A stretch of DNA of 64,000 bases from Klebsiella sp. BIGb0138 (GCF_004342285.1 NZ_SMCV01000002.1:620001-684000), one strand, 5' to 3'; counted from the first letter of the stretch, positions 49,372-60,521 are shown. Notes: generated by a model not told the origin, from the letters alone. Made by a program: numbers and translations.

Positions 49372-49737
49372 ATGCGCCGCATTCGGCGATGGGTTTCTTG
49401 TTGGAGGCGGTGTGGGCGAAGGTAAATGAGTCAGGTGCAGCGGATAATTCCGTTCACGGCGGCTGTGGCATGCGTTGATATTGTCCGCCGCCGATCACCC
49501 GCCGCCGATCAATGGCATGGAGACGTGTACTGGCCGCCGGGAACCTCAGGCGATCGGCCCCTTGCCACACCGCCGCCATTTTTATGCTGCACGCTTTTCA
49601 GCGGCAGCCATAAAAACCGGCCACCCGGCGCGGCGGCAAAAAATGCTTTTGCTCGCGCCGTCTTGTACCTGCGACACGCCACGCTAACCGCTGATGAAGC
49701 TTTTTAGCGGTTTTTTATCGCCCGGATAGCCGGGCGG
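49372..49737. other. Intergenic remnant between ybiJ and ybiB
   Basis: No supported gene in 366 bp. In E. coli hcxB (ybiC) lies here and is missing. A 93-codon plus-strand frame (49426-49707) has no family resemblance and atypical composition, so I leave it out. A hairpin AACCGCT...AGCGGTT with T6 (49686-49717) looks like an orphan plus-strand terminator, perhaps a relic of the lost gene. Confidence 0.5.
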
Positions 49738-50706
49738 CTACCAGCGCTCTGCTACCTTAGCCAGCCCCTGTTCCAGCGAGGTGGCTTCCCCGGTAGCGAC
49801 CAGGCAACATGCCAGCTGAATTCTCAGCGACTGCGGCAACGGCTCGCTTCCCACCGCGCAGCGCTCAATCCACCGCGCCGTCACCAGCGGATCTTTTGAC
49901 TCCGGCAGCGCAAGGTCCCCCTGCGGCGTATCGCTTTGGCGGTCATGGAGCACCCGCGCGCCGTGGCTATCAATCAGGCTAATCTGCGGGCAACGCTGTG
50001 GATTGGCATACACCTCCCCTTCGGTACCGTGCATTAACAGCGCCCGCCCCCCTATTTCGGCAAAGAATTTCGCGACTCTGCCGACATATTCGGGATGGGA
50101 GACGCTCGCCAGGCGCAGCGCCGCCTGTTCAGCAAACGGCGTCGCCAGTTTCGCCAGCGTATGCGCGCTATTACGCACGCCCATTCGCCAGCGTAGGGCA
50201 AGCTGTTTCTCCAGCGGTGGACAGAAGGCGCCAACCGGAATATAGACCGGCTCGTGGCCGTCCAGCCGCGCCTGAGCCTGTCCCGCATGCCGGGTCGCCG
50301 GGATCCCCATCAGCTCAAAAATCGTCTCCGTCAGCACCCGGGTGGGATCGTGGCTGACGCCATGCACCACCACCGGAAAGCCGAGTTTATGCAGCAGGAC
50401 GGCGAGCAGCGGCGTCAGGTTAGCCTGCTTACGCGCGCCGTTATAGCTGGGGATCACCACCGGCATCGGCCGGGCCACAGGCGGCGTCAGGCGCAACGTT
50501 TGCTGCTGCATGGCCTCATAAAAGCCTTTCATTTCCGCTTCGCCTTCGCCTTTAATGCGCAGAGCAATTAAAATCCCACCCAGTTCCAGCTCGGCGACCT
50601 CGCCATCGAGCATCCGCGTATAAAGCGCGCGGGCCGTTTCCACATCCAGGTCGCGAGCGTGATTTTTGCCCCGCCCGACTTCTTTAATGATCTTGCTGTA
50701 GTCCAT
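49738..50706 (-). CDS. ybiB: TrpD2-like nucleic-acid-binding protein YbiB
   Basis: Member of the glycosyltransferase family 3 / TrpD2 group, 322 aa (E. coli 320). The fold resembles anthranilate phosphoribosyltransferase, but the family binds single-stranded DNA or RNA and lacks the enzyme activity. Conserved parts include MDYSKIIKEVGRGKNHARDL and the C-terminal ATGEATSLEQGLAKV. It lies 43 bp after dinG on the same strand, so it is likely in the LexA-controlled operon. Confidence 0.93.
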   Translation of the reverse strand: MDYSKIIKEVGRGKNHARDLDVETARALYTRMLDGEVAELELGGILIALRIKGEGEAEMKGFYEAMQQQTLRLTPPVARPMPVVIPSYNGARKQANLTPLLAVLLHKLGFPVVVHGVSHDPTRVLTETIFELMGIPATRHAGQAQARLDGHEPVYIPVGAFCPPLEKQLALRWRMGVRNSAHTLAKLATPFAEQAALRLASVSHPEYVGRVAKFFAEIGGRALLMHGTEGEVYANPQRCPQISLIDSHGARVLHDRQSDTPQGDLALPESKDPLVTARWIERCAVGSEPLPQSLRIQLACCLVATGEATSLEQGLAKVAERW

Positions 50707-50749
50707 TGAAGACTCCTTCTAAGCTGCTCACATCGTCGACACTGCACCA

Positions 50750-52894
50750 TTAACGACGCCTGCGGCGCGTCTGTTTTGCTTTGCTTTTTACTATAACCTC
50801 AGGGACGCCCGGCTGCTCTATCGGAAAAACGGGCAGTGCGTTCAGTAGACGCTGGCCATAATTTTTGGTCAACAAACGCTTGTCGTAAATCACCACTTCG
50901 CCCCAGCAGCTATGGCTGCGGATCAGACGCCCAACCTGCTGGATCAGGTTGAAAGAGGCGCTCGGCAGGCTTTGCACTTCGAACGGATAGCGGTTCAGGC
51001 TTTTCAACCATTCGCCTTCGGTAATCACCACCGGGCTGTCGATGGGCGGGAAAGCAATTTTATGAATGTGCACCTGGCTTAACAGTTCGCCTTTTAAATC
51101 CAGCCCTTCGGCAAACGACTGTAGCCCCACCAGGACGCTGCGTTCGCCGTCCTGCACCCGTTTGCGGTGCAACTCTACCAGCCGGTAACGCGGCTTATCC
51201 CCCTGCACCAGCAGCAGCAGACGCAGGTCGGTGACATGTTGCAGAAAACGCTGCATCGCCCGGCCGCTGGCGAACAGCACCAGCATCCCCAGATGCTTTT
51301 TGCTCTCAACCTGCTCGCGGAAGTAGGCCGCCATTTCCGCAATATGCTGCTCTTCGTTATCGATGAGCGGCTCGTAGCGCATCTGCGGGATCACAATTTT
51401 GCCCTGCTCGACGTGGTTGAAGGGGGAATCCAGCGCCACAAAGCGATCGCCGGCCTTTTCTTTCAGCCCGCTCATCTCCTGCAGGCGGGCAAAGCTGTTT
51501 AGCGAACGCAGGGTGGCGGAGGTGACGACAATATGCGGTACGCTTCGCCACAGCAATCTTTCCAGCTGGTCGCTGACGCGGATCCCGACGCAGTGAAACC
51601 CGATATGCGCCTGGCCGTCGCGCAGCTCGCGGGTGACCCACTTGGTGACCGGCGCCCCGGAAGATTGCGCCAGCGACGCCAGCCGCCACAGCTTACTCTG
51701 GCTTTCGAACATGCCGAGCGCCCGGTTCATTTGCAGCAGCACCCGGTGTAAACGCACCACATCATGACTGCCGGTCTTTTCGCCGAGATCGTTAAGAAAC
51801 AGCTCCGCCAGCCCGCGCAGCATTTCAGTGAGTTTCGCCAACCGCTGGCAGATCGCCATCACCTCCTGCGGCAGTTCCCCCATCGGAAAACGGTGCTCGG
51901 CCTGCTGGCCGGCGGGCAGATACAGATTGAGAATATTATTCAGCGTGGCGATCAGCTCATACAGCTCTTCACAATGGCTGGTGAGGCGCTCGGGGTTCGC
52001 CAGCGGCGGCGTGGTTTTAGGCCGAAACTGCTCCATGCAGGTCGCCACCAGCTTGCTGAACAGATCCAGCTGCAGCCGATACCAGGAGGCGGTAATTTCC
52101 GCGCTCATCTCCAGCGCATCGCGGGCGACATCCGGCAGGTGGTGACCTTCATCCAGAACCAGCAGCAGATTTTTCGGCTCCGGCAGCACGGCTTCGCTCT
52201 CCATTGCCGCCATGACCAGTGCATGGTTCGCCACCACCACTTCCGCTTCCTGAATTTCTCGCCGGGCAACGAAGAACGGACATTCGCGGTAATAGTGGCA
52301 GTTACGGTTCAGGCAGCTGGCTTTGTCGGTGCTCAGGCGGCTCCACAGCCCGTCATCAACAGGTTTATCGGTGTGATCGCGCAGACCATCCCAGCGGTAG
52401 CTATCGAGATCGGTCTTCAGGGTGGCACACAGCTTCTGCTCGGCCTGATTATTCGGCGTCAGATCGTCATCGAGAAACGCCAGCAGATCCTGCTGCGTCG
52501 GCTCGGTGCTGGCTAGCGCGGCCAGATTGCGCGGGCAGACGTAGCGCCCGCGGCCAAAGGCGGCGGTAAAACGCAGATCGGGAATGATTTTGCGCAGCAG
52601 CGGTAAATCTTTACTGTAGATCTGATCCTGCAGCGCGACGTTGGCGGTACTCACCACCAGCGTTTTCTGTTCTTCACGGGCGATGGCGATGCCGGGAATC
52701 AGATACGACAGGGTTTTCCCGACGCCGGTAGGAGCCTCAATGGCCAGGTGGCGGCCCTCTTCTCCGGCGAGCGTTTTCGCCACGTCAGCAATCATCTGCC
52801 GTTGCGGAGGACGGGGAATAAAGTCCGGAATCTGTTCCTGAAGCGCCTTATACCAGGCGGCGATTTGCGCTTTTAGCGCAGCGGTCAAAGCCAT
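50750..52894 (-). CDS. dinG: ATP-dependent DNA helicase DinG
   Basis: SOS-induced 5'-3' superfamily 2 (XPD-like) helicase, 714 aa (E. coli 716). Walker A APTGVGKT with Lys60; iron-sulfur ligands Cys120, Cys194, Cys199 and Cys205, identical in position to E. coli; DEGH box in LVLDEGHHL. It resolves R-loops and G-quadruplexes. A LexA-type site lies 14 bp upstream. The C-terminal basic tail (TRRRRR) is typical. Confidence 0.96.
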   Translation of the reverse strand: MALTAALKAQIAAWYKALQEQIPDFIPRPPQRQMIADVAKTLAGEEGRHLAIEAPTGVGKTLSYLIPGIAIAREEQKTLVVSTANVALQDQIYSKDLPLLRKIIPDLRFTAAFGRGRYVCPRNLAALASTEPTQQDLLAFLDDDLTPNNQAEQKLCATLKTDLDSYRWDGLRDHTDKPVDDGLWSRLSTDKASCLNRNCHYYRECPFFVARREIQEAEVVVANHALVMAAMESEAVLPEPKNLLLVLDEGHHLPDVARDALEMSAEITASWYRLQLDLFSKLVATCMEQFRPKTTPPLANPERLTSHCEELYELIATLNNILNLYLPAGQQAEHRFPMGELPQEVMAICQRLAKLTEMLRGLAELFLNDLGEKTGSHDVVRLHRVLLQMNRALGMFESQSKLWRLASLAQSSGAPVTKWVTRELRDGQAHIGFHCVGIRVSDQLERLLWRSVPHIVVTSATLRSLNSFARLQEMSGLKEKAGDRFVALDSPFNHVEQGKIVIPQMRYEPLIDNEEQHIAEMAAYFREQVESKKHLGMLVLFASGRAMQRFLQHVTDLRLLLLVQGDKPRYRLVELHRKRVQDGERSVLVGLQSFAEGLDLKGELLSQVHIHKIAFPPIDSPVVITEGEWLKSLNRYPFEVQSLPSASFNLIQQVGRLIRSHSCWGEVVIYDKRLLTKNYGQRLLNALPVFPIEQPGVPEVIVKSKAKQTRRRRR

Positions 52895-52907
52895 GAGAAA
52901 ACCTGAA

Positions 52908-52927
52908 TACTGTATAAACAGCCACTA
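52908..52927 (-). promoter_or_regulatory. LexA-like box of dinG
   Basis: On the minus strand TAGTGGCTGTTTATACAGTA; the right half (ATACAGTA) is perfect, whereas the left half reads GTG where the consensus has CTG. E. coli dinG also has a degenerate left half. Confidence 0.7.
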
Positions 52928-53090
52928 TTGTGACACTTTTTGCCTGACAGGAGGAGTTTCTTTCTGCGGAAAGTGGAATGCGGCTCGGGGTCTGGCGGAA
53001 AATCGCGATGCCAGCAGGCGTGGCGTAAGCAAAAGAAGAAGCCCGGGTGGCGGGGTAAAGGCCTTATCCGGGCGATGCTGCGGCCTCGCG

Positions 53091-53118
53091 CGATCCGGGC
53101 AGGAGATTGCCCGGATCG
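53091..53118. repeat. REP-like palindrome between dinG and rhlE
   Basis: CGATCCGGGCA (53091-53101) pairs perfectly with TGCCCGGATCG (53108-53118), loop GGAGAT. It lies just after the rhlE stop with no U-run. Confidence 0.7.
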
Positions 53119-53137
53119 CAAGAGCGAGGTACGACGG

Positions 53138-54535
53138 TTATTCGCCCGCCGCCGGTTTACGCGGACGACGGCGGCGCTGCTGCTCGCCGGCCGGTTTCGC
53201 CTCGCCGGTACGACGTGAAGGTTTAGCCCCGGCCTTCGGCGCTTCACCGTCGGTACGGCGCGGCGCGGACTGCTGGCTGCGCCCCTGGCCCTGAGCGTTA
53301 CGCCCCTGGCCCTGGCTACCGCGGCCTTGCCCCTGACCACGGCCGCCGCCGCTGCGCTGCTGACGACCGTTCTGAATCGGTTCCGCCCGGATCGACGGAT
53401 CCGGTTCATAGCCGGCAACCGCAATCCGCGGAATCTCTTTTTTCAGCAGACGTTCAATATCGTGCAGCAGTTTATGTTCGTCGACGCAGACCAGCGACAG
53501 CGCCTCGCCGGTGGCGGCGGCGCGGCCGGTACGGCCGATACGGTGCACATAATCTTCCGGAACGTTCGGCAGCTCATAGTTCACCACGTGCGGCAGCTCT
53601 TCGATATCCAGGCCGCGGGCGGCGATATCGGTGGCCACCAGCACGCGAATGCCGCCGGATTTAAAGTCAGCTAATGCCCGGGTACGCGCCCCCTGGCTCT
53701 TGTTGCCGTGAATCGCCGCGCTGCGAATACCGTCTTTATTCAGCTGTTCTGCCAGATGGTTGGCGCCGTGTTTGGTGCGGGTAAAGACCAGCACCTGCTG
53801 CCAGTTGCCTTCACCAATCATCTGCGACAGCAGTTCACGCTTGCGTTTCTTATCAACGAAATGGACGTGCTGCGTTATCTGCTCGGAAGCGGTGTTACGG
53901 CGCGCCACTTCGATTTCCAGCGGATTATGCAGCAGCTTTTCCGCCAGTGACTTAATCTCGTCGGAGAAGGTCGCAGAGAACAGCAGGTTCTGGCGTTTCG
54001 CCGGGAGCTTCGCCAGCACGCGGCGAATATCATGGATAAAGCCCATGTCCAGCATACGGTCGGCTTCATCCAGCACCAGGATTTCCACTTTATCCAGGCT
54101 GACCGCGTTCTGATGTTCGAGATCCAGCAGACGCCCGGGGGTCGCCACCAGGATATCGACGCCGCTGCGCAGCTTCATCATCTGCGGGTTAATGCTGACG
54201 CCGCCGAAGACCACCAGAGAGCGAATATTCAGGTACTTGCTGTAATCCCGGACGTTTTCACCGATCTGCGCCGCCAGCTCACGGGTTGGCGTGAGGATCA
54301 GCGCGCGCACCGGGCGACGGCCTTTGGCATGCGGTTCTTGCTGAATCAGATGCTGCAGTAGCGGCAGCGTAAAGCCTGCCGTTTTGCCGGTGCCGGTCTG
54401 GGCGCTGGCCATCAGATCGCGTCCCTGCAACACCGCAGGGATCGCCTGCTGCTGAATTGGGGTTGGCTCAAGGTAACCCTGCTCGGCGACCGCGCGCAGG
54501 ATTTCAGAATTCAGGCCAAGGGAATCAAAAGACAT
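53138..54535 (-). CDS. rhlE: ATP-dependent RNA helicase RhlE
   Basis: DEAD-box RNA helicase involved in ribosome assembly and RNA decay, 465 aa from ATG 54535 (MSFDSLGL), with GGAG upstream. The frame is open much further upstream, but that part is not conserved. Motif I AQTGTGKT is residues 45-52 (Lys51), DEAD near 155, SAT near 187, and the HRIGRTGR motif VI near 330. The C-terminal tail is basic and unusually rich in Gly-Gln-Gly-Arg repeats (about 385-420), slightly longer than in E. coli. It is divergent from cecR, which controls it in E. coli. Confidence 0.96.
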   Translation of the reverse strand: MSFDSLGLNSEILRAVAEQGYLEPTPIQQQAIPAVLQGRDLMASAQTGTGKTAGFTLPLLQHLIQQEPHAKGRRPVRALILTPTRELAAQIGENVRDYSKYLNIRSLVVFGGVSINPQMMKLRSGVDILVATPGRLLDLEHQNAVSLDKVEILVLDEADRMLDMGFIHDIRRVLAKLPAKRQNLLFSATFSDEIKSLAEKLLHNPLEIEVARRNTASEQITQHVHFVDKKRKRELLSQMIGEGNWQQVLVFTRTKHGANHLAEQLNKDGIRSAAIHGNKSQGARTRALADFKSGGIRVLVATDIAARGLDIEELPHVVNYELPNVPEDYVHRIGRTGRAAATGEALSLVCVDEHKLLHDIERLLKKEIPRIAVAGYEPDPSIRAEPIQNGRQQRSGGGRGQGQGRGSQGQGRNAQGQGRSQQSAPRRTDGEAPKAGAKPSRRTGEAKPAGEQQRRRRPRKPAAGE

Positions 54536-54782
54536 AACAACTCCAAACCGCCCCGGCCCGTTACAGGCGTAGTTTTCGGGGAGATTATTGCGAAAGAGAT
54601 GGCAAAAACCACAATGCCATGAAGGGGCGCAGTCTAGCAGGTTTTGTGACATAGCGCATAAAATATCCCTGCGGGGTTTTTCCGCCGCATAATCCTCGTC
54701 CGCCCGGCGACACCAGCCGGTGGGCACGCAGGCTGAATAGAGTATCAGCCACGGTGGACAGTTTCGCGAACCGGACATACTA

Positions 54783-54802
54783 TTAATCAATCGATTGATT
54801 AA
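54783..54802. promoter_or_regulatory. CecR operator candidate
   Basis: TTAATCAATCGATTGATTAA is a perfect 20-bp palindrome ending 16 bp before the cecR ATG, in the 283-bp divergent rhlE-cecR gap. TetR-type autoregulation is the natural reading. Confidence 0.75.
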
Positions 54803-54818
54803 TTTTTTGGTGCGCGCG

Positions 54819-55496
54819 ATGAATACCTCCCCGGTCACCACCAAAGGCGAACAAGCCAAAAGTCAGCTGATTGCCGCAGCCATCGCCCAGTTTGGCGAAT
54901 ATGGACTGCATGCCACCACCCGGGATATTGCCGCCCAGGCCGGGCAAAATATCGCCGCCATCCCCTACTATTTCGGCTCGAAAGACGACCTGTATCTCGC
55001 CTGCGCGCAGTGGATTGCCGATTTTATCAGCCACAATTTTCGCCCGCATGCCGAGGCGGCGGAAACGCTCCTTGCCGCGCCGACGCTGGACAAGTCGGCG
55101 ATTCGCACGCTGATTCTGCGCGCCTGCCAGAATATGATTTTGCTGCTGACCCAGGATGATACGGTCAATCTGAGTAAATTCATCTCTCGCGAGCAGCTGT
55201 CTCCCACCGCGGCGTACCAGTTAATCCACGACCAGGTCATCGCGCCGCTGCACCGCTATCTGACCCGTTTAATCGCCGCGTTTACCGGCCTTGATGCCGA
55301 TGACACGCAGATGATTCTGCACACGCATGCGCTGCTGGGCGAGATTCTGGCTTTCCGCCTTGGGCGAGAAACTATTTTGCTGCGTACCGGCTGGGCGCAG
55401 TTCGACGAAGAGAAAACCGAGCAAATTTATCAGGTTATCGCCTGCCATATCGATTTCGTTCTGCAAGGGTTATCGCAAAGGAGTTTGGGATCATGA
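54819..55496 (+). CDS. cecR: TetR-family regulator CecR (YbiH)
   Basis: TetR regulator, 225 aa from ATG 54819 ([17 protein letters not shown]); an earlier start would lie inside the operator. The HTH (about residues 12-58, [23 protein letters not shown] region) is followed by a ligand-binding domain (about 80-220). In E. coli CecR controls the ybhGFSR operon and rhlE and affects cefoperazone and chloramphenicol sensitivity. It overlaps ybhG by four bases (ATGA). Confidence 0.93.
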   Translation: MNTSPVTTKGEQAKSQLIAAAIAQFGEYGLHATTRDIAAQAGQNIAAIPYYFGSKDDLYLACAQWIADFISHNFRPHAEAAETLLAAPTLDKSAIRTLILRACQNMILLLTQDDTVNLSKFISREQLSPTAAYQLIHDQVIAPLHRYLTRLIAAFTGLDADDTQMILHTHALLGEILAFRLGRETILLRTGWAQFDEEKTEQIYQVIACHIDFVLQGLSQRSLGS

Positions 55497-56488
55497 AAAA
55501 ACCCGTCATCATCGTCCTGTTAGCGCTGCTGCTGATTGCCGCCGTCGGCGGCGGCTGGTGGTGGTATCAAAGCAGCCAACAGAGGGAGCTGACCCTGTAT
55601 GGCAACGTCGATATTCGTACCGTCAATATGAGCTTCCGCGTAGGCGGCCGCCTGGCGGCGTTAAACGTCGATGAGGGCGATGCCATTCAGGCCGGGCAGA
55701 CCCTGGGCCAGCTGGATCGCGCGCCCTACGAGAACGCCCTGCAGCAGGCGCAAGCCAATGTTTCCACCGCGCAGGCGCAGTATGACCTGATGATGGCCGG
55801 CTACCGGGCGGAAGAGATCGCTCAGGCCGCCGCCGCCGTCAAACAGGCGCAGGCCGCCTACGATTACGCGCAGAACTTCTACCAGCGCCAGCTTGGGCTG
55901 CGCCAGAACAGCGCCATTTCGCTTAACGATCTCGAAAATGCCCGCTCTTCCCGCGATCAGGCCCAGGCGACGCTGAAATCAGCCCAGGATAAACTGCGTC
56001 AGTATCGCGCCGGCAACCGGCCGCAGGAAATCGCCCAGGCCAAAGCCAGCCTTGAGCAGGCGCAGGCCGCCCTGGCGCAGGCGCAGCTCGATCTGCACGA
56101 TACCACGCTGATCGCCCCCGCCGACGGTACTCTGATGACCCGCGCCGTTGAGCCCGGCAGCATGCTCAGCGCCGGCGGCACGGTGATGACGCTATCGCTC
56201 ACCCATCCGGTATGGGTCCGCGCCTACATTGACGAAAAAAATCTCGGCCAGGCGGCACCGGGACGTGAAGTCCTGCTGTACACCGATAGCCGCCCGAATC
56301 AGCCCTATCACGGCAAAATCGGCTTCGTCTCCCCGAGCGCTGAATTTACGCCGAAGACCGTTGAAACCCCCGATTTACGTACCGACCTGGTCTACCGCCT
56401 GCGCATTGTCGTTACCGATGCGGACGACGCGCTGCGTCAGGGGATGCCGGTGACCGTCACCTTTAGCCGCGGGAACGGACATGAATGA
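55493..56488 (+). CDS. ybhG: Membrane fusion protein YbhG
   Basis: HlyD-type periplasmic adaptor of the YbhGFSR ABC efflux pump, 331 aa. An N-terminal membrane anchor (about 4-24) is followed by a lipoyl half-motif ([14 protein letters not shown]), a long Ala/Gln-rich coiled coil (about 75-215, with repeated EIAQA) and the returning [10 protein letters not shown] segment. It overlaps both cecR and ybhF, so the whole set is tightly coupled. Confidence 0.95.
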   Translation: MKKPVIIVLLALLLIAAVGGGWWWYQSSQQRELTLYGNVDIRTVNMSFRVGGRLAALNVDEGDAIQAGQTLGQLDRAPYENALQQAQANVSTAQAQYDLMMAGYRAEEIAQAAAAVKQAQAAYDYAQNFYQRQLGLRQNSAISLNDLENARSSRDQAQATLKSAQDKLRQYRAGNRPQEIAQAKASLEQAQAALAQAQLDLHDTTLIAPADGTLMTRAVEPGSMLSAGGTVMTLSLTHPVWVRAYIDEKNLGQAAPGREVLLYTDSRPNQPYHGKIGFVSPSAEFTPKTVETPDLRTDLVYRLRIVVTDADDALRQGMPVTVTFSRGNGHE

Positions 56489-58220
56489 GGACCTCATCAC
56501 GCTCGACGGGCTGACCCGCCGCTTCGCCGGGATGGACCGCCCGGCCGTGGCGCCGCTCACCTGCACTATCCGCTCGGGCTATGTCACCGGGCTGGTGGGC
56601 CCCGACGGCGCCGGAAAAACTACCTTGATGCGCATGCTCGCCGGGCTGCTGAAGGCCGATGGCGGCACCGCCAGCGTTATCGGCTTCGATCCGATCGCCA
56701 ACGATAGCGCCCTGCACGCGGTGCTCGGCTATATGCCGCAGAAATTCGGGCTGTATGAAGATCTGACGGTCATGGAAAACCTCACCCTGTATGCCGACCT
56801 GCGCAGCGTCACCGGCGAGGCGCGGAAAAAAACCTTCGCCCGCCTGCTGGAGTTCACCTCTCTTGGCCCCTTTACCGGCCGCCTGGCGGGTAAGCTTTCC
56901 GGCGGGATGAAGCAGAAGCTGGGGCTCGCCTGTACCCTGGTGGGCGAACCGAAAGTCCTGCTGCTTGATGAGCCCGGCGTCGGCGTCGATCCGATCTCCC
57001 GGCGCGAGCTGTGGCAAATGGTGCATGAACTGGCGGGCGACGGGATGCTGATCCTCTGGAGCACCTCCTACCTTGATGAAGCGGAACAGTGCCGCGATGT
57101 GCTGCTGATGAACGAAGGCCAACTGCTGTATCAGGGGGAGCCAAAGGCGTTGACCCAAACGATGGCCGGGCGCAGCTTCCTGGTTTCCAGTCGTGAGGAG
57201 AATAACCGTCGCCTCCTGCAGCGGGCGCTGAAACTGCCGCAGATTAGCGACGGCGTCATTCAGGGCAAATCGGTACGTCTGATCCTGAAAAAAGAGGCCA
57301 GCATGGCGGAGGTGCAGCACAATAGCGGCCTGCCGCCGCTGGAGGTGGCCGAAACCGCCCCGCGCTTTGAGGACGCGTTTATCGATCTGCTGGGCGGCGC
57401 CGCGACCGCCGAATCGCCGCTGGGCGAGATTATTCATCGCGTCGAGGGGAGCGGCGATGAAACGGTCATTGAAGCGCAAAGCCTGAGCAAAAAGTTCGGC
57501 GACTTCGCCGCCACCGACCACGTGGACTTCCAGGTCAGGCGAGGCGAGATTTTTGGCCTGCTGGGCCCTAACGGCGCCGGTAAATCCACGACCTTTAAAA
57601 TGATGTGCGGCCTGCTGGTCCCCACCTCCGGCAAAGCGCTGGTGCTGGGGATGGACCTGAAAATCAGCTCCGGCAAAGCGCGCCAGCATCTTGGCTATAT
57701 GGCGCAGAAGTTTTCGCTGTACGGCAACCTTAGCGTGGAGCAAAACCTGCGTTTCTTCTCCGGCGTTTACGGTTTGCGTGGCCGGGAGCAAAACGAAAAG
57801 ATCGCCCGCATGAGCGAGGCGTTTGGCCTGAAAAACATCGCCGGCCATGCCGCCGATGAGCTGCCGCTGGGTTACAAACAGCGCCTGGCGCTGGCCTGCT
57901 CGCTGATGCACGAGCCGGATATTCTGTTTCTCGATGAGCCGACCTCCGGCGTTGACCCCCTCACCCGCCGCGAGTTCTGGCTGCATATCAATAGTATGGT
58001 GGATAAAGGGGTAACGGTGATGGTGACGACCCACTTTATGGATGAGGCGGAATATTGCGACCGCATTGGTCTGGTTTATCACGGTAAGCTTATCGCCAGC
58101 GGCACCCCGGATGCCCTGAAAGCGCTGGCGGCAAACGATGAACAGCCCGATCCCACCATGGAACAGGCATTTATCACCCTGATTCACGACTGGGATAAGG
58201 AGAATGCCGGTGAGCGCTAA
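56481..58220 (+). CDS. ybhF: ABC transporter ATP-binding protein YbhF
   Basis: Double ATPase of the YbhGFSR exporter, 579 aa. The first domain has Walker [10 protein letters not shown] (residues 40-48), signature LSGGMKQK and Walker [12 protein letters not shown]. The second has Walker [10 protein letters not shown] (about 362-370), a non-canonical signature LPLGYKQR and Walker [12 protein letters not shown]. The altered second signature may make one ATP site degenerate, as in other asymmetric pumps. E. coli YbhF contributes to tetracycline efflux. It overlaps ybhG by eight bases and ybhS by about ten. Confidence 0.95.
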   Translation: MNEDLITLDGLTRRFAGMDRPAVAPLTCTIRSGYVTGLVGPDGAGKTTLMRMLAGLLKADGGTASVIGFDPIANDSALHAVLGYMPQKFGLYEDLTVMENLTLYADLRSVTGEARKKTFARLLEFTSLGPFTGRLAGKLSGGMKQKLGLACTLVGEPKVLLLDEPGVGVDPISRRELWQMVHELAGDGMLILWSTSYLDEAEQCRDVLLMNEGQLLYQGEPKALTQTMAGRSFLVSSREENNRRLLQRALKLPQISDGVIQGKSVRLILKKEASMAEVQHNSGLPPLEVAETAPRFEDAFIDLLGGAATAESPLGEIIHRVEGSGDETVIEAQSLSKKFGDFAATDHVDFQVRRGEIFGLLGPNGAGKSTTFKMMCGLLVPTSGKALVLGMDLKISSGKARQHLGYMAQKFSLYGNLSVEQNLRFFSGVYGLRGREQNEKIARMSEAFGLKNIAGHAADELPLGYKQRLALACSLMHEPDILFLDEPTSGVDPLTRREFWLHINSMVDKGVTVMVTTHFMDEAEYCDRIGLVYHGKLIASGTPDALKALAANDEQPDPTMEQAFITLIHDWDKENAGER

Positions 58221-59343
58221 ACTGCTGTCATGGCGGCGCGTACGCGCCCTGTGCGTCAAAGAGACGCGGCAGATCGTCCGCGATCCCAGCAGCTGGCTGA
58301 TTGCGGTCGTAATCCCGCTGCTGCTGCTGTTCATCTTCGGCTACGGGATCAACCTCGACTCCAGCAAGCTGCGGGTCGGCGTCCTGCTGGAACAACACAG
58401 TGAAGAGGCGCTGGATTTCGTCCACGCGATGACCGGCTCCCCCTATATTGACGCCACCCTCAGCGATAATCGCCAGCAGCTGATTCAGATGATGCAGGCC
58501 GGGCGCATTCGCGCGCTGGTGGTGATCCCGGTGGATTTTGACCAGAAGATGGCGCGCCCCGGGGATAGCGCCCCGCTGCAGCTGATTACCGACGGCAGCG
58601 AGCCTAACACCGCCAACTTTGCCCAGGGCTACGTGGAGGGGATCTGGCAAATCTGGCAGCAGCAGCGCGCGGAGGACCGCGGTGAAACCTTCGAGCCGCT
58701 GATTGACGTGCAGATGCGCTACTGGTTCAACCCGGCGGCCATCAGCCAGCATTTTATTATCCCCGGCGCCATTACCATCATTATGACCGTGGTCGGCGCG
58801 ATCCTCACCTCGCTGGTGGTCGCCCGCGAGTGGGAGCGCGGTACCATGGAGGCGCTGCTGTCGACGGAAATTACCCGCGTTGAGCTACTGCTGTGTAAGC
58901 TGATCCCCTACTATTTTCTCGGCATGCTGGCAATGCTGCTGTGCATGCTGGTGGCAGTCTTTATTCTCGGCGTGCCGTTTCGCGGTTCGCTGCTGATTCT
59001 GTTCTTTATCACCAGCCTGTTTTTACTCAGCACCCTGGGGATGGGGTTGTTAATTTCAACCATCACCCGCAACCAGTTTAACGCCGCGCAGGTCGCGCTG
59101 AACGCCGCTTTTCTGCCGTCGATTATGCTCTCCGGGTTTATTTTTCAGATCGACAGTATGCCGGCGGTGATCCGCGCGGTGACCTACGTGATCCCGGCGC
59201 GCTATTTCGTCAGCACCCTGCAAAGCCTGTTTCTGGCCGGCAATATACCAGTGGTACTGCTGGTGAACGTGCTGTTTTTAATCGCTTCGGCGGTGATGTT
59301 TATCGGCCTGACGTGGCTGAAAACCAAACGTCGCCTGGATTAA
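58210..59343 (+). CDS. ybhS: ABC-2 type permease YbhS
   Basis: One of the two membrane subunits of YbhGFSR, 377 aa from GTG 58210 (M-S-A-K-L-L-S-W), matching the E. coli length and placing AGGAG seven bases upstream. ATG 58204 is an alternative, adding two residues, but lies too close to the AGGAG. There is one N-terminal membrane segment (about 25-45), a periplasmic loop to about 175, then five segments in the ABC2 domain; the KTKRRLD tail is cytoplasmic. Confidence 0.93.
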   Translation: MSAKLLSWRRVRALCVKETRQIVRDPSSWLIAVVIPLLLLFIFGYGINLDSSKLRVGVLLEQHSEEALDFVHAMTGSPYIDATLSDNRQQLIQMMQAGRIRALVVIPVDFDQKMARPGDSAPLQLITDGSEPNTANFAQGYVEGIWQIWQQQRAEDRGETFEPLIDVQMRYWFNPAAISQHFIIPGAITIIMTVVGAILTSLVVAREWERGTMEALLSTEITRVELLLCKLIPYYFLGMLAMLLCMLVAVFILGVPFRGSLLILFFITSLFLLSTLGMGLLISTITRNQFNAAQVALNAAFLPSIMLSGFIFQIDSMPAVIRAVTYVIPARYFVSTLQSLFLAGNIPVVLLVNVLFLIASAVMFIGLTWLKTKRRLD

Positions 59344-59411
59344 CGCGCCCGCGGGCGGCTCACCCGGATGCGCACGACGGGGAGCGGCGGGCCATGCTGA
59401 GAGAGACCAAG

Positions 59412-60518
59412 ATGTTCCATCGCTTATGGACGTTGATTCGCAAAGAACTGCAATCGCTGCTGCGCGAGCCGCAAACCCGCGCCATTTTGATTATGCCGGT
59501 GCTGATTCAGGTGCTGCTGTTTCCCTTCGCCGCCACCCTGGAAGTGACCAACGCCACCATCGCCATTTACAACGAAGACAACGGCCGCCACGCGGTGGAA
59601 CTGACCCAGCGTTTTGCCCGCGCCAAAGCCTTTACCCACATTCTGATCCTCAAAAGCCCGCAGGAGATTCGCCCGACCATTGATGAACAAAAAGCGCTGC
59701 TGTTGGTCCGCTTCCCGGCGGATTTCTCGCGCCATCTCGATCATGGGCAAACCGCGCCGCTGCAACTGCTGCTGGATGGTCGCAACTCCAATAGCGCGCA
59801 AATCGCCGCCAATTATCTCCAGCAGATCGTCAAAAACTATCAGCAGGAGCTGCTCGCAGGGAAAGCGCAGCCCAATAACAGCGAACTGGTGGTGCGCAAC
59901 TGGTATAACCCCAACCTCGACTATAAGTGGTTCGTGGTACCGTCGCTGATCGCCATGATCACCACCATCGGCGTGATGATCGTCACCTCGCTGTCGGTGG
60001 CCCGCGAGCGTGAGCAGGGCACTCTCGATCAGCTGCTGGTGTCGCCGCTGGCGACCTGGCAAATTTTCGTCGGCAAGGCGATACCGGCGCTGATTGTCGC
60101 CACTCTGCAGGCGAGCATCGTGCTGGCCATCGGGATCTGGGCGTATCAGATCCCTTTCGCCGGCTCGCTGCTGCTGTTTTACTTGACGATGGTGATTTAC
60201 GGGCTGTCGCTGGTGGGGTTCGGACTGCTGATTTCCTCCCTGTGCTCCACCCAGCAGCAGGCCTTTATCGGCGTCTTCGTCTTTATGATGCCGGCGATTC
60301 TGCTCTCCGGCTACGTCTCGCCGGTTGAGAACATGCCGCAGTGGTTGCAGGAGGTGACATGGATAAATCCGATTCGCCACTTTACCGATATCACCAAGCA
60401 GATTTATTTAAAGGATGCGAGTCTGGAAATTGTGTGGGGGAGTTTGTGGCCGCTACTGGTCATAGCGGCCACGACGGGCTCAGCGGCGTATGCGATGTTT
60501 CGCAGAAAGATTGCCTGA
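59412..60518 (+). CDS. ybhR: ABC-2 type permease YbhR
   Basis: Second membrane subunit of YbhGFSR, 368 aa from ATG 59412 ([17 protein letters not shown]), the E. coli length; a longer form starting within ybhS is not conserved. Topology is as in YbhS: one N-terminal segment, a large periplasmic loop, five C-terminal segments, ending FRRKIA. The 68-bp gap after ybhS contains only a GC-rich stretch. Last gene of the operon; a repeat pair follows. Confidence 0.94.
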   Translation: MFHRLWTLIRKELQSLLREPQTRAILIMPVLIQVLLFPFAATLEVTNATIAIYNEDNGRHAVELTQRFARAKAFTHILILKSPQEIRPTIDEQKALLLVRFPADFSRHLDHGQTAPLQLLLDGRNSNSAQIAANYLQQIVKNYQQELLAGKAQPNNSELVVRNWYNPNLDYKWFVVPSLIAMITTIGVMIVTSLSVAREREQGTLDQLLVSPLATWQIFVGKAIPALIVATLQASIVLAIGIWAYQIPFAGSLLLFYLTMVIYGLSLVGFGLLISSLCSTQQQAFIGVFVFMMPAILLSGYVSPVENMPQWLQEVTWINPIRHFTDITKQIYLKDASLEIVWGSLWPLLVIAATTGSAAYAMFRRKIA

Positions 60519-60521
60519 TCC

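Noticed and set aside
49426-49707. A 93-codon plus-strand frame between ybiJ and ybiB
   Set aside because: No ribosome binding site, unusual residue composition, no recognisable domain.
56463-58334. A 623-codon open frame antisense to ybhF
   Set aside because: It mirrors ybhF in GC-rich DNA, is rich in His, Gln and Arg with no domain, and ybhF has full ABC motifs and operon overlaps.
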